A DNA stretch of 19,067 nucleotides from Granulosicoccaceae bacterium. GTDB lineage: Bacteria > Pseudomonadota > Gammaproteobacteria > DAOVJZ01. Below the pieces are notes generated by a model, which was given only the letters and a program-made list of their open reading frames with translations, did no database searches and had not been told where the DNA came from. Shown here in pieces: positions 7,057 through 14,349 of the stretch. How positions within the stretch are numbered: position 1 is the first letter of the stretch; every line of letters begins with the position of its first letter. The stretch spans positions 1 through 19,067 of the forward strand of contig DAOVJZ010000005.1 of the NCBI GenBank assembly GCA_030632035.1, read 5' to 3'. The position numbers and the translations under genes are program-made.

Positions 7057-7752
7057 ATGCTGGAGATTACGGCAACAAATCATTCTCTCGTATCTGGTTA
7101 CGGGTTGTCTGTAAACGACAAACAAACACCGGAGCAAACTCCCCTTGTGCGTCCCGCCGAGGAATCAGACAAAATCAACGGCAATAAAAAACGTGCCGAC
7201 ACACAACAAGATGTAAGTTCCCCTGCCAACGAAAAAGAATCAGACAAAACTTCTCAGTTAGAGAAAAAAGATTCTGCTGGCAATCCTGAATTAACATCTG
7301 CAGAAAATCGTCAGATACAAAAACTGATTACACGTGACAGGCAAGTGCGTACCCATGAACAGGCACATTTGTCAGCCGCAGGTGGTCTGGCCAAGGGGGC
7401 TGCTAATTTTCAATATGCAAAAGGACCTGATGGTAAAATGTATGCCACTGGTGGTGATGTATCGATAGATAGCTCCAGAGTAGCAGGAGATCCTGAAGCA
7501 ACATTACGCAAGGCAAGCAAGATTCGAGCTGCCGCACTGGCACCCGCACAACCCTCTGCACAGGATGTGGCTGTGGCGGGCAAGGCAGGAAGTATGGCAG
7601 CCGAGGCCAGAGCAGAAATCAGTGCTGAGGCATTAAAAGTACTTGCCGAGAAGACCAGTCAAAACAATAATAAAGGGGAGGCAGCAGTAAAGGCCTACCA
7701 GGAAAATACCGAAGAAGGACAAGAACGACCAGAATTGGCTTTGTATGCCTGA
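7057..7752 (+). CDS. Putative zinc metalloprotease, SprA-related (CJM1_0395-like) family
   Basis: A 231-aa protein with no signal peptide or membrane helix. Residues 1-80 are polar and low in order. The conserved domain begins near 82 and carries RDRQVRTHEQAHLSAAGG, with the zinc-binding HExxH as H100-E101-Q-A-H104. It continues through YAKGPDGKMYATGGDVSID and GDPEATLRKASKIRAAALAP to PSAQDVAVAGKAGSMAAEAR (about 120-185). This order of motifs fits the SprA-related family, annotated as putative metalloproteases; activity and substrate are not established. The start ATG has a strong GGAGG site. It lies 35 bases after the hook gene and 15 bases before the CBS gene, so it is probably in one transcript with both. 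The link to flagellar assembly is inferred from context only. Confidence 0.85.
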   Translation: MLEITATNHSLVSGYGLSVNDKQTPEQTPLVRPAEESDKINGNKKRADTQQDVSSPANEKESDKTSQLEKKDSAGNPELTSAENRQIQKLITRDRQVRTHEQAHLSAAGGLAKGAANFQYAKGPDGKMYATGGDVSIDSSRVAGDPEATLRKASKIRAAALAPAQPSAQDVAVAGKAGSMAAEARAEISAEALKVLAEKTSQNNNKGEAAVKAYQENTEEGQERPELALYA

Positions 7753-7767
7753 AAAAAAGGACAACGT

Positions 7768-8223
7768 GTGAACGTAAAAATTGAAGATATACTTAAACGC
7801 AAGGGAAATAATATTCTAACAGTGACGCGTAATGTGTCGATTGATGAAGCCGTGCATACCATGGCCAGCAACAAGATTGGTGCACTGGTAGTTGAAGATG
7901 ACGGTATGCTGGAAGGTATTATTACCGAGCGTGATGTGCTCCATGCATTGGATGAACGTGGCTTCAATACTGTTTCCAAACTCAAAGTAGAAGATTTAAT
8001 GACAGCCGATGTGCATACCGGCGCACCGGATGATGACATCGTGTATGTGATGACGACTATGTCAAAACATCATTTCAGGCATATGCCGGTCGTGGACAAT
8101 GGCAAACTGGTTGGGCTGGTATCAAGCAAGGATGTGGTGAAGGCAGCATTAGCGGCTGAGAGTATGGAGAACAGGATTCTCAAGCATTACATCAAGAATT
8201 GGCCAGAGGACAATGAAGAGTAA
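7768..8223 (+). CDS. Protein of two CBS domains
   Basis: A 151-aa stand-alone CBS (Bateman) module. CBS1 spans about residues 8-65, with SIDEAVHTMASNKIGALVVED and GIITERDVLHAL. CBS2 spans about 74-131, with VEDLMTADVHTGAPDDDI and FRHMPVVDNGKLVGLVSSKDVVKA. Such pairs bind adenine nucleotides, usually to sense energy state and control a partner. No catalytic domain is attached. The start is GTG at 7768, preceded by AAGG at 7757-7760; no ATG fits the family N terminus better. It is the third gene of the hook/metalloprotease unit, 15 bases behind it, and converges with the lipoprotein gene with five bases between stop codons. The partner is unknown. Confidence 0.92.
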   Translation: MNVKIEDILKRKGNNILTVTRNVSIDEAVHTMASNKIGALVVEDDGMLEGIITERDVLHALDERGFNTVSKLKVEDLMTADVHTGAPDDDIVYVMTTMSKHHFRHMPVVDNGKLVGLVSSKDVVKAALAAESMENRILKHYIKNWPEDNEE

Positions 8224-8228
8224 AGTTT

Positions 8229-8918
8229 TTAAATAGGAAGAAACATGGCTGAAGCCAGTGTCTGTACAACCCGTTTGATATTACGGTTGGTTTGTTCGGC
8301 AATAATTAGCGCTATGGTGTCTTGCTGGGAGATAAGTTTTCCGAACAGACGTTCAAAGCTCAGGTTTTTCACTTTACCTTTCATACTATTGCTTAACAAA
8401 AAAAGATTGCCATTATTATCACGTGCATTATTAAGTCGCCAGGCAGCAATTTCAATATTGCGCGCGCAGTTATAGAGCTTTTGCGGGTTCAGCTCATCAA
8501 ACATAAAAAGTTCTTCCTTGTGGTTATAGGAAGCCATTACCATGATTTTCAATCCTTTAACAAAGGCTTTTACACGATCCCCGGTATATGATTTATCGAA
8601 TGCACGTTGGAAATAAACAACACCATCATCAGTCCCGGTAAAATTTTTTTCATAGATAAAAATATTCTGGATCGCATTTTCGATAGAAGAATAGGAGCTC
8701 TTTGATAATTCTTTTGGATTACGTAAGTAGAGTTTTTTTGTCAGGAGCTTCAGTTGTTTTAGTGCAGTATTGAGGTGAATATCACTTACTGTATCAATGT
8801 CTGATTTTGCCAGATAGAAAATTGAAGTGGTGTTTTTTTTCGATGAAGGTTGATTGGCGCATGAGACCAATACAGTGGCAAAAACAACAAAAAGCAGGTT
8901 GTTAAATACTGGTTTCAT
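8229..8918 (-). CDS. Lipoprotein of unknown function
   Basis: A 229-aa protein with a lipoprotein signal: a hydrophobic N terminus ending in the lipobox LVSC, giving a lipidated Cys20. The mature part is mostly helical in appearance, with conserved-looking blocks DKSYTGDRVKAFVKGLKIMV, LFMFDELNPQKLYNCARNIEIAAWRLNNARD and NLSFERLFGKLISQQDT, and the end FLPI. I do not recognise a named domain. The blocks give the impression of a conserved proteobacterial family, but I cannot verify that. The residue after the lipid Cys is Ala rather than Asp, so by the usual +2 rule it should reach the outer membrane. It is transcribed alone, divergently from the DUF1249 gene. Confidence 0.85.
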   Translation of the reverse strand: MKPVFNNLLFVVFATVLVSCANQPSSKKNTTSIFYLAKSDIDTVSDIHLNTALKQLKLLTKKLYLRNPKELSKSSYSSIENAIQNIFIYEKNFTGTDDGVVYFQRAFDKSYTGDRVKAFVKGLKIMVMASYNHKEELFMFDELNPQKLYNCARNIEIAAWRLNNARDNNGNLFLLSNSMKGKVKNLSFERLFGKLISQQDTIALIIAEQTNRNIKRVVQTLASAMFLPI

Positions 8919-9052
8919 TTCAAAAAGACCATACCCCGATTGTCTGAATCCTGGTGCATATAATATTTAATAAATCAAGTCTCGATCTTTAGTCAGAATA
9001 TATTATAGTTGAAATTGGATTGCATAAAAATGATTTAAACAAGAGAGTATTA

Positions 9053-9496
9053 ATGAGTCATACGATTCACAAACGTAAATTACACAGATTAATTAATCTG
9101 TATGAGTACAATTATCGTCGCTTGAATGCGCTTGTTCCTGCGCTACACGATGCTGACGGAGTACTCATGTTGCGTGATGATAATCATGTGCGTTTTTCAT
9201 TACATATTATCGAGCAGTGCAAATACACTACGATGCTCTCCCTTAAGCATTATTTTGATAATAATGAACATGTTGTGGACATGGAGTTGAATATTCGTGT
9301 TTCGCATGATGCGGCAGTGGCTGAGGTGGTTTCCTATCAGCATCATGGTCGCCTGGAACCTGCATATGAATATCCGAATAAGAAGATGTACCACAAAGAT
9401 GAGAAATATCAGCATAATTGCCTGCTGGCAGATTGGCTAAGTTTATGCGCCGATCAGCAATATATCCTTATCAAGGCAGATAGTCCGTTAGTCTAG
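9053..9496 (+). CDS. DUF1249 (YqiB-like) cytoplasmic protein
   Basis: A 147-aa protein matching the DUF1249 family: YEYNYRRLNALVPAL near the N terminus, a central IIEQCKYTTMLSL block, MELNIRVSHDAAVAEVVSYQ, and the family ending YEYPNKKMYHKDEKYQHNCLLADWLSLC. E. coli YqiB belongs to this family, where it neighbours nudF and cpdA; its function is not established and those neighbours are absent here. I prefer the ATG at 9053, preceded by AAGAGAG about five bases upstream, over a TTG at 9020 that would add 11 unconserved residues. It is read divergently from the unknown lipoprotein, with a 134-base AT-rich gap between them. Confidence 0.9.
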   Translation: MSHTIHKRKLHRLINLYEYNYRRLNALVPALHDADGVLMLRDDNHVRFSLHIIEQCKYTTMLSLKHYFDNNEHVVDMELNIRVSHDAAVAEVVSYQHHGRLEPAYEYPNKKMYHKDEKYQHNCLLADWLSLCADQQYILIKADSPLV

Positions 9497-9539
9497 GGTT
9501 TTTAACCTACTGCTTTCCATATAAAAATACCTGCCTGTA

Positions 9540-9617
9540 TGACTTTTTAAAGTCAGCCTTGCTTCTTGTCGATAACATTAACAAGAGGGCATAACCCCGC
9601 ATATAGACGTAAGCGGG
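9540..9617 (+). promoter_or_regulatory. Leader with three successive stem-loops before a small acidic protein gene
   Basis: Three hairpins occur within 78 bases: TGACTT/AAGTCA (9540-9555), CTTGT/ACAAG (9565-9585) and CCCGC/GCGGG (9596-9617). The third ends about 15 bases before the likely ribosome site of the gene at 9644. None is followed by a U-run, so they are not clear terminators. They may be a structured leader, or chance structures in a non-coding gap. No known riboswitch class was recognised. Confidence 0.35.
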
Positions 9618-9643
9618 AAAATTCAGGAACAAAAGGCAGGACG

Positions 9644-9871
9644 ATGAAAAAAACAAACAAGGAAAAGATGAAAACATTACGTTTGGTGGAGGCATCAGAC
9701 GATGTTACTTTGGAGTCAGGTAATCAGAAGAAGACTTACGATGATATCGAGCAAAGAATTTCCAGGCTTATTGAGAGATGGGAAGATCAGGACTGGAAAG
9801 ATGAACAGAATTCAACGGATGAATTTGATGAAAGCGTCCATTATGATTGGGGTAACAATACCCGCCATTAG
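9644..9871 (+). CDS. Small acidic protein of unknown function
   Basis: A 75-aa hydrophilic protein, KTNKEKMKTLRLVEASDDVT at the N terminus and rich in Asp and Glu towards the end (WEDQDWKDEQNSTDEFDESV). The middle segment YDDIEQRISRLIERWEDQD looks like a short amphipathic helix. No domain is recognised and no membrane segment or signal is present. The ATG at 9644 has AAGGCAGG just upstream; an ATG eight codons later (9668), with GGAAAAG before it, is an alternative start. It converges with the MlaC-like gene and its TAG overlaps that gene's stop codon. Evidence that it is real is the ribosome site and plausible composition only. Confidence 0.55.
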   Translation: MKKTNKEKMKTLRLVEASDDVTLESGNQKKTYDDIEQRISRLIERWEDQDWKDEQNSTDEFDESVHYDWGNNTRH

Positions 9872-10527
9872 TTTTTAAAATTAATCAGTTTAGCTTGTGA
9901 GCGTTTGTTGTTATGCGATGCCAGGCGAGCGATCAATTTATCCAGTCCACCACGTCTTATTTCAGAAGAAAAATTGTTTCTGTATGTGATTACCAGACTG
10001 ATGCCGGCTACGGTGACATCATATATTTTCCAGTTATCTTTTTTTAAGTGTAAGCGGTAATTAATGGGTACTGGTTTACCCGTAGTGCTGTTGATTTCGG
10101 TTCTGACGGTAATATCATCAACGGTACTACTATCTGTGGTCATAGGTAAATAATTTACCTTGCGGCTCAGGGCGGCATCAATATTTTCAGAGAGTGCCGT
10201 GGTATAGGTGTTCATTAGCATGGTAATGAACAATTTCTGAAATTCTTCTTTTTGTTCACTGGAAGCGCGGCGCCAGTGTTTGCCGAGCACCAGACGTGAT
10301 ACCTTTGTAAGGTCCAGATGCGGGATTAACAGTTTTTGTGCGAGTCCCTGAATAATTTGGGGAGAGAGAGTTTTGGCTTCGCGCTCAGCCTGTAATTCCT
10401 TGATCAGTGCTGATGTAGCAGACTCGATAATATCTCTGGGTTTTTCCGGTGCGGCCTGCACAACGGAAACCAGAAAGTATGTCATTAAAATGAAAGAAAT
10501 TGCCTTAGTTATTATTTGCTTCAACAC
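9868..10527 (-). CDS. MlaC/Ttg2D-family periplasmic phospholipid-binding protein
   Basis: A 219-aa secreted protein with a Sec signal peptide ending near VSVVQAA (about 20-26). The mature sequence follows the MlaC family: IIQGLAQKLLIPHLDLTKVSRLVLGKHWRRASSEQKEEFQKLF (about 58-100), then LMNTYTTALSENID and NYRLHLKKDNWKIYDVTVAGISLVITYRNNF (about 156-186). MlaC proteins carry phospholipids across the periplasm between outer and inner membrane complexes. No mlaF, mlaE, mlaD or mlaB gene is adjacent, so this is either a stand-alone paralogue or a dispersed mla gene. The start is GTG at 10525-10527, with AAGGA about ten bases upstream. A sigma-70-like promoter lies in the gap after dctM. Confidence 0.9.
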   Translation of the reverse strand: MLKQIITKAISFILMTYFLVSVVQAAPEKPRDIIESATSALIKELQAEREAKTLSPQIIQGLAQKLLIPHLDLTKVSRLVLGKHWRRASSEQKEEFQKLFITMLMNTYTTALSENIDAALSRKVNYLPMTTDSSTVDDITVRTEINSTTGKPVPINYRLHLKKDNWKIYDVTVAGISLVITYRNNFSSEIRRGGLDKLIARLASHNNKRSQAKLINFKN

Positions 10528-10559
10528 AATTTATATCCTTTATAACTTCTTGTATGCAG

Positions 10560-10587
10560 ATAATAAGGGAATTCATACATAACTCAA
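10560..10587 (-). promoter_or_regulatory. Putative sigma-70 promoter of the MlaC-like gene
   Basis: Read on the minus strand, TTGAGT (10587-10582) and TATTAT (10565-10560) are separated by 16 bases. They match the -35 consensus at four of six and the -10 consensus at five of six positions. Transcription would start about 25 bases before the GTG start. This suggests the gene has its own promoter and is not simply the last gene of the TRAP operon. Confidence 0.45.
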
Positions 10588-10693
10588 GCTATTCATAAAA
10601 TCATGTGATTAGCCTCATTGGGTTAATCTATAGGTATTTAGTCATAATTCAACCCATTAGATGCACAAGATTCAATAATGGTTCAATCTGGTT

Positions 10694-11956
10694 CTAGTCT
10701 TTCCACCAGAGCGAGATTCCGGGTATATAGGTAATCAGCATTAGCCAGATGAGCATAATCATCAGGAAGGGTATAGCGGCTCTGAAGAGCTCCATAATGG
10801 GCTTACCAAAGCGCTGGCTGGCGATAAATAGGTTCAAGCCCACTGGGGGAGTGATATAACCAATTTCCAGATTGGCTAGAAAAATGATTCCCAGATGAAC
10901 GGGGTCAATACCATAGCGATTGGCCAGTGGCAGTAGCAAGGGCACAATCACCACAATAGCAGAAAAGATGTCCATGATACTGCCAGTAATCAGCAGGAAG
11001 ATATTGAGTAAAATAAGAAAGCCAAGCGGGCTATCAACATAGGAATCCAGAAACGCCAATAGCTTCATTGGTAATTGAGCATCGATGAGCAGATTGGTCA
11101 GACCCAGTGCCACACCCAGAATAATCAGGATACTACCCACCAGTATGGCTGTGTCTTTCAGAATAATGGGCAAATCTTTGGTCAGGTTTATTTCTTTATA
11201 GATAAAGACTTCCATAAACAAGACATACAGTGCCGCCACGGCAGCCGTTTCAGCTACGGTGATCAGACCGCCAAAGATACTGATAAGAATGATAACGGGC
11301 AACCCAATATCCCATGCACTTTCTTTTATGGACTTACCTAGTACATGCCAGCTGAAGTGTTGCAAGGTAACCGTGCTTTTGGTGCCACAGTAATTACTGT
11401 AAACAGAAAGCAGGAGAATAAGCAGGATGCCTGGCACAATACCTGCCAGAAACAATTCATTGATATTTACCTTGGCAACAATTGCATAAAGCAGAATTAC
11501 CAGACTGGGTGGAAATAACAAACCAATGGAACCAGATGAAGTTAAAAGACCAGTTGCAAAGCGTTCAGGGTAACCTGTGGTTTTTAATAAAGGGTATAAC
11601 AATCCACCCAATGCCATAATGGTTACACCGGATGCACCTGTAAATGCGGTAAAGAATGCACAGGATAGAATCGTTACAATCGCAATACCACCTGGAAACC
11701 AGCCAACCAGTGCATTGAATAAACGAATCAATCGTTGTGGTGCACCACCTTTTGCCATGGCAACACCGGTTAATGTAAATAAAGGAATAGCAACCAGGCT
11801 GGGTTGTGATGCCAGTCGTTGCATTTCAATAAGGAGTACTACGGGATCAATATTAGCTGAATAGCTGGCTAGCAGACTGCCTGTACCTAGTGCAATAAAT
11901 AACGGAATGCCGAGCAAGGCAACAATAATGATGCATATGACAGCAAGTGTCATCAT
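10694..11956 (-). CDS. dctM: TRAP transporter large permease (DctM)
   Basis: A 420-aa polytopic inner-membrane protein, the ion-coupled translocating subunit of a tripartite ATP-independent periplasmic (TRAP) transporter. It has about a dozen hydrophobic helices and family blocks such as IPLFTLTGVAMAKGG, FTAFTGASGVTIMALGGLLYPLL, LLTSSGSIGLLFPPSLVILLYA and LEIGYITPPVGLNLFIA. Length is normal for separate DctM proteins. The start codons ATGATG (11956-11951) overlap the TGA of dctQ, so translation is coupled. The substrate cannot be inferred from this subunit. Confidence 0.95.
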   Translation of the reverse strand: MMTLAVICIIIVALLGIPLFIALGTGSLLASYSANIDPVVLLIEMQRLASQPSLVAIPLFTLTGVAMAKGGAPQRLIRLFNALVGWFPGGIAIVTILSCAFFTAFTGASGVTIMALGGLLYPLLKTTGYPERFATGLLTSSGSIGLLFPPSLVILLYAIVAKVNINELFLAGIVPGILLILLLSVYSNYCGTKSTVTLQHFSWHVLGKSIKESAWDIGLPVIILISIFGGLITVAETAAVAALYVLFMEVFIYKEINLTKDLPIILKDTAILVGSILIILGVALGLTNLLIDAQLPMKLLAFLDSYVDSPLGFLILLNIFLLITGSIMDIFSAIVVIVPLLLPLANRYGIDPVHLGIIFLANLEIGYITPPVGLNLFIASQRFGKPIMELFRAAIPFLMIMLIWLMLITYIPGISLWWKD

Positions 11957-12453
11957 GATTGCTTGTTCCTATGCGGTAAGCCAACCAGTGCGGCAATAGA
12001 AAAGTGTATTGTTAGCAAACCAAAACCGATAGGCATTACCGAGAGCAGGGGAACAGCCCACTTTTCATTAACAGGGCTATAGTTCCATTCATCTAGCCAG
12101 AACATGCCTGCATAGAAACAAAATACGGCACTAATAATCGCAGCAAGTAAAAGTACAATACGGAATATATACCATTTCGTGGTCTTTTTAATAAAGGCAT
12201 TGGCAGCATCAAGCTTAATGTGTTTGTTTTCATCGACTGCCATGGTGGCACCCATAAAAATAACAATAAGTACAAGGTGACGAATCAAAATATCGATAGA
12301 GGGGAATCCGGTATTAAACAGGTCACGCGCGAGTATTTGAAGCAGGGAAAGAAATAACAGACCAAGCAGGCTGGCTCCGGCAACAAACAGTTCCAGACGG
12401 AATAAAAACTTTCTAAGGGGATTGAGGATCCGGGGCAGCAGTTTCACGGGCAA
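11953..12453 (-). CDS. dctQ: TRAP transporter small permease (DctQ)
   Basis: A 166-aa inner-membrane protein with four predicted helices (about 16-38, 48-68, 92-113 and 134-156), the usual DctQ topology. Family signatures include a TGFPSIDILIRHLVLIVIFMGA stretch and DENKHIKLD after the second helix. It partners DctM in the TRAP membrane complex. I take TTG at 12451-12453 as the start because AGGA lies seven bases before it; a GTG two codons later is the alternative. The gene overlaps the end of dctP by 41 bases, an unusually long overlap that implies tight coupling. Confidence 0.92.
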   Translation of the reverse strand: MPVKLLPRILNPLRKFLFRLELFVAGASLLGLLFLSLLQILARDLFNTGFPSIDILIRHLVLIVIFMGATMAVDENKHIKLDAANAFIKKTTKWYIFRIVLLLAAIISAVFCFYAGMFWLDEWNYSPVNEKWAVPLLSVMPIGFGLLTIHFSIAALVGLPHRNKQS

Positions 12454-13459
12454 TCTTTTTCCTGTAACTGTTAATCAGGTTTATTGTTCTATTAAATACA
12501 GTTTCAGGGAAATAGCCGATTTTTACAAGGTGGGCAGCGGCTTTATCGCTCAATCGGTTGAATTCCTTTATTTCTGTTTCTGACCAGTTCCAGGTAAAGG
12601 TGATACCGTTATCTTTCAGTATCTGTAAACTCTGTTCATTGTCGCGTCTGGCTATATCAGCAATTTTTTGTCCGGCTTCTCGTCCGGTTTTCTTGAGCAG
12701 GGTTTGCAAGTCATCTGGTAATTTATCAAAGAAACTACTTGAAACGATCAGACCACCAATCCCATTGGTAAAGGGAATATTAGAAGCGTATTTCACCTTG
12801 GTATGCCATTGCATAGCGATGGCTCCGAACGGAGGTGCATAGATGGTATCAATATTGCCACGAATGGCTGAGATTTGGGAATACACATCAATAATGGAAA
12901 GTGGAATGGGTGCAATGTCAGCAGCTTTAAAGAATGCCTCAGCCAATACATCACCTTGCCATAACCAGATACGTGATGTCCTTAAATCATCAATGGATTC
13001 GATGGGTTTTTTGGAAAACAGATGAATAAAACCCACTTCAGGCCAGCCCAGTAATTCATAACCGTTTTTACGAAATCCTTTTTCAAACTCGGGCATTAAC
13101 TGATCGCGTACAAAATCGGATTCATTTGTATTCCTGAACAGAAAGGGCATTTCCAGAACACGTGCCGGTGAATACATACGCCCAATTCCATAACCAGTAA
13201 AAATTCCACCATGTAACTGGCGTGTACGCATCTTGCGAATGACCACCGGTTCATCACCCATTACGCCACCGGGATAGAGTTTAATTTTCAGACGGCCCTT
13301 ACTTTTTTCCTGTAACTCCCTGTCCCAGTCATGAATCACGTTTGTCCAGGAGGTATCAGGCGGGATCAGTGTGGCAAGTTTAAGAATATAATCGGCGGCC
13401 TGACTATTGAAAGGTAAAGCCAATAGAAGAGAGACGAAGAATATTCGTCTTAAAACCAT
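12413..13459 (-). CDS. dctP: TRAP transporter periplasmic solute-binding protein (DctP family)
   Basis: A 348-aa secreted binding protein that delivers solute to DctQM. A Sec signal peptide covers about residues 1-21 (LLLALPFNSQA). The mature protein starts with the family's ILKLATLIPPDTSW and has PGGVMGD (63-69) and EMPFLF (103-108). The region IDDLRTSRIWLWQGDVLAEA carries Arg163 at the position where the family arginine usually binds a solute carboxylate. The following 'G-VDGQENP' block is replaced by GNIDTIYAPPFGA, unlike classical dicarboxylate binders and consistent with the TatP-type subgroup that pairs with TatT. A strong AAGGAG lies six bases before the ATG. It overlaps tatT by ten bases. 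The solute is unknown. Confidence 0.93.
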   Translation of the reverse strand: MVLRRIFFVSLLLALPFNSQAADYILKLATLIPPDTSWTNVIHDWDRELQEKSKGRLKIKLYPGGVMGDEPVVIRKMRTRQLHGGIFTGYGIGRMYSPARVLEMPFLFRNTNESDFVRDQLMPEFEKGFRKNGYELLGWPEVGFIHLFSKKPIESIDDLRTSRIWLWQGDVLAEAFFKAADIAPIPLSIIDVYSQISAIRGNIDTIYAPPFGAIAMQWHTKVKYASNIPFTNGIGGLIVSSSFFDKLPDDLQTLLKKTGREAGQKIADIARRDNEQSLQILKDNGITFTWNWSETEIKEFNRLSDKAAAHLVKIGYFPETVFNRTINLINSYRKKIARETAAPDPQSP

Positions 13460-14310
13460 TCCTGCTCCTTTTTGAGTAATAGTCTGGCTTTCTTACGTGC
13501 AATTGCGTTAACCAAAGCAAGTTCAGGCAAAAGCGGTTCTTCCAGATTAATGACTCTTGTTAATAAGGTATGAAAAGCGGTACGGTTCATGCGTTGGCGC
13601 TCCAGATACTGAGCTTGCAGCACGTCAGTCATTAACATTTGTGCCTTGTTAATAGCGCGCGCACGATCAAAATGGAATTGTGATTTCTTTAGATCACCGC
13701 CCATCATAGCAGGACGACTTCCATAATAAACACCCAGGAAGAGATGCACACTTCCATAATGATAGGTTTCATCCAGCGTCAGCACACGTTCTATCATCGC
13801 CGCCGCTTTAGACATATGGGCAAAGATGCTGGGTTTAGCACGGTTCATGTCGATCCATTTGGCAAGAGCAGATGCGGTCCAGAAAAGTGTTGGCACAGAT
13901 GACTTATCCATTTGGGACAGATTCTTGACGACTTCATCATGAGTGGTTTGGGTTAGTGGCTTGTTAAAACCCAGATTGATTAATGCTTTTTCACCATGTT
14001 TGAGACCGCGCAGATAAAAACGTGATGCACGCTTTCTATCGCCATCTTCGACAAAACCATAGGCATAACCATAATATGCCTGTGCACCATAGGCGCGAAG
14101 TGTTACGTTGTCAGGGTCAAGAACGAGTAAGCCCTCGAGCATCTCTATATTGGCAGGCATGGCTGCCTTGGCCATTTCCAGATCTGTTTCGTGATTCATG
14201 GCCACAATACCGCCTTCCATTATAGGCATGGAAGCGCGCACCATGAGTTGGTTGGTTGAGCAGGCCGATAGACTAATGACGGCAAACAAGATTAGGACAC
14301 GAGATAACAT
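13450..14310 (-). CDS. tatT: TRAP-associated lipoprotein TatT
   Basis: A 286-aa lipoprotein with the lipobox LSAC and lipidated Cys17, followed by an all-helical, TPR-like body (for example YGAQAYYGYAYGFVEDGDRKRASRFYLRGLKHGEKAL at about 75-110, HLFLGVYYGSRPAMMGGD near 194-211 and KSQFHFDRARAINK). These are features of the TatT family (TRAP transporter-associated TPR protein), best known from Treponema pallidum, where TatT forms a trimer that binds its cognate TatP. In these systems it is thought to hand solute to the binding protein, perhaps hydrophobic ligands; here that is inference. The ATG at 14308-14310 follows the kinase stop by 39 bases and lacks a clear ribosome site. It overlaps dctP by ten bases. 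Confidence 0.9.
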   Translation of the reverse strand: MLSRVLILFAVISLSACSTNQLMVRASMPIMEGGIVAMNHETDLEMAKAAMPANIEMLEGLLVLDPDNVTLRAYGAQAYYGYAYGFVEDGDRKRASRFYLRGLKHGEKALINLGFNKPLTQTTHDEVVKNLSQMDKSSVPTLFWTASALAKWIDMNRAKPSIFAHMSKAAAMIERVLTLDETYHYGSVHLFLGVYYGSRPAMMGGDLKKSQFHFDRARAINKAQMLMTDVLQAQYLERQRMNRTAFHTLLTRVINLEEPLLPELALVNAIARKKARLLLKKEQEWF

Positions 14311-14349
14311 AAGCCCATTATCTTGTCAGACAGAGCTAATGTCCAATGT

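Noticed and set aside
9507..9695. Minus-strand 62-codon frame with a hydrophobic middle
   Set aside because: It overlaps the hairpin leader and the start of the better supported small acidic protein gene, and has no ribosome site.
10619..10656. Inverted repeat TGGGTT...AACCCA as a terminator of dctM
   Set aside because: The stem is only six base pairs with a loop of 26 bases and no U-run follows in the minus-strand direction.
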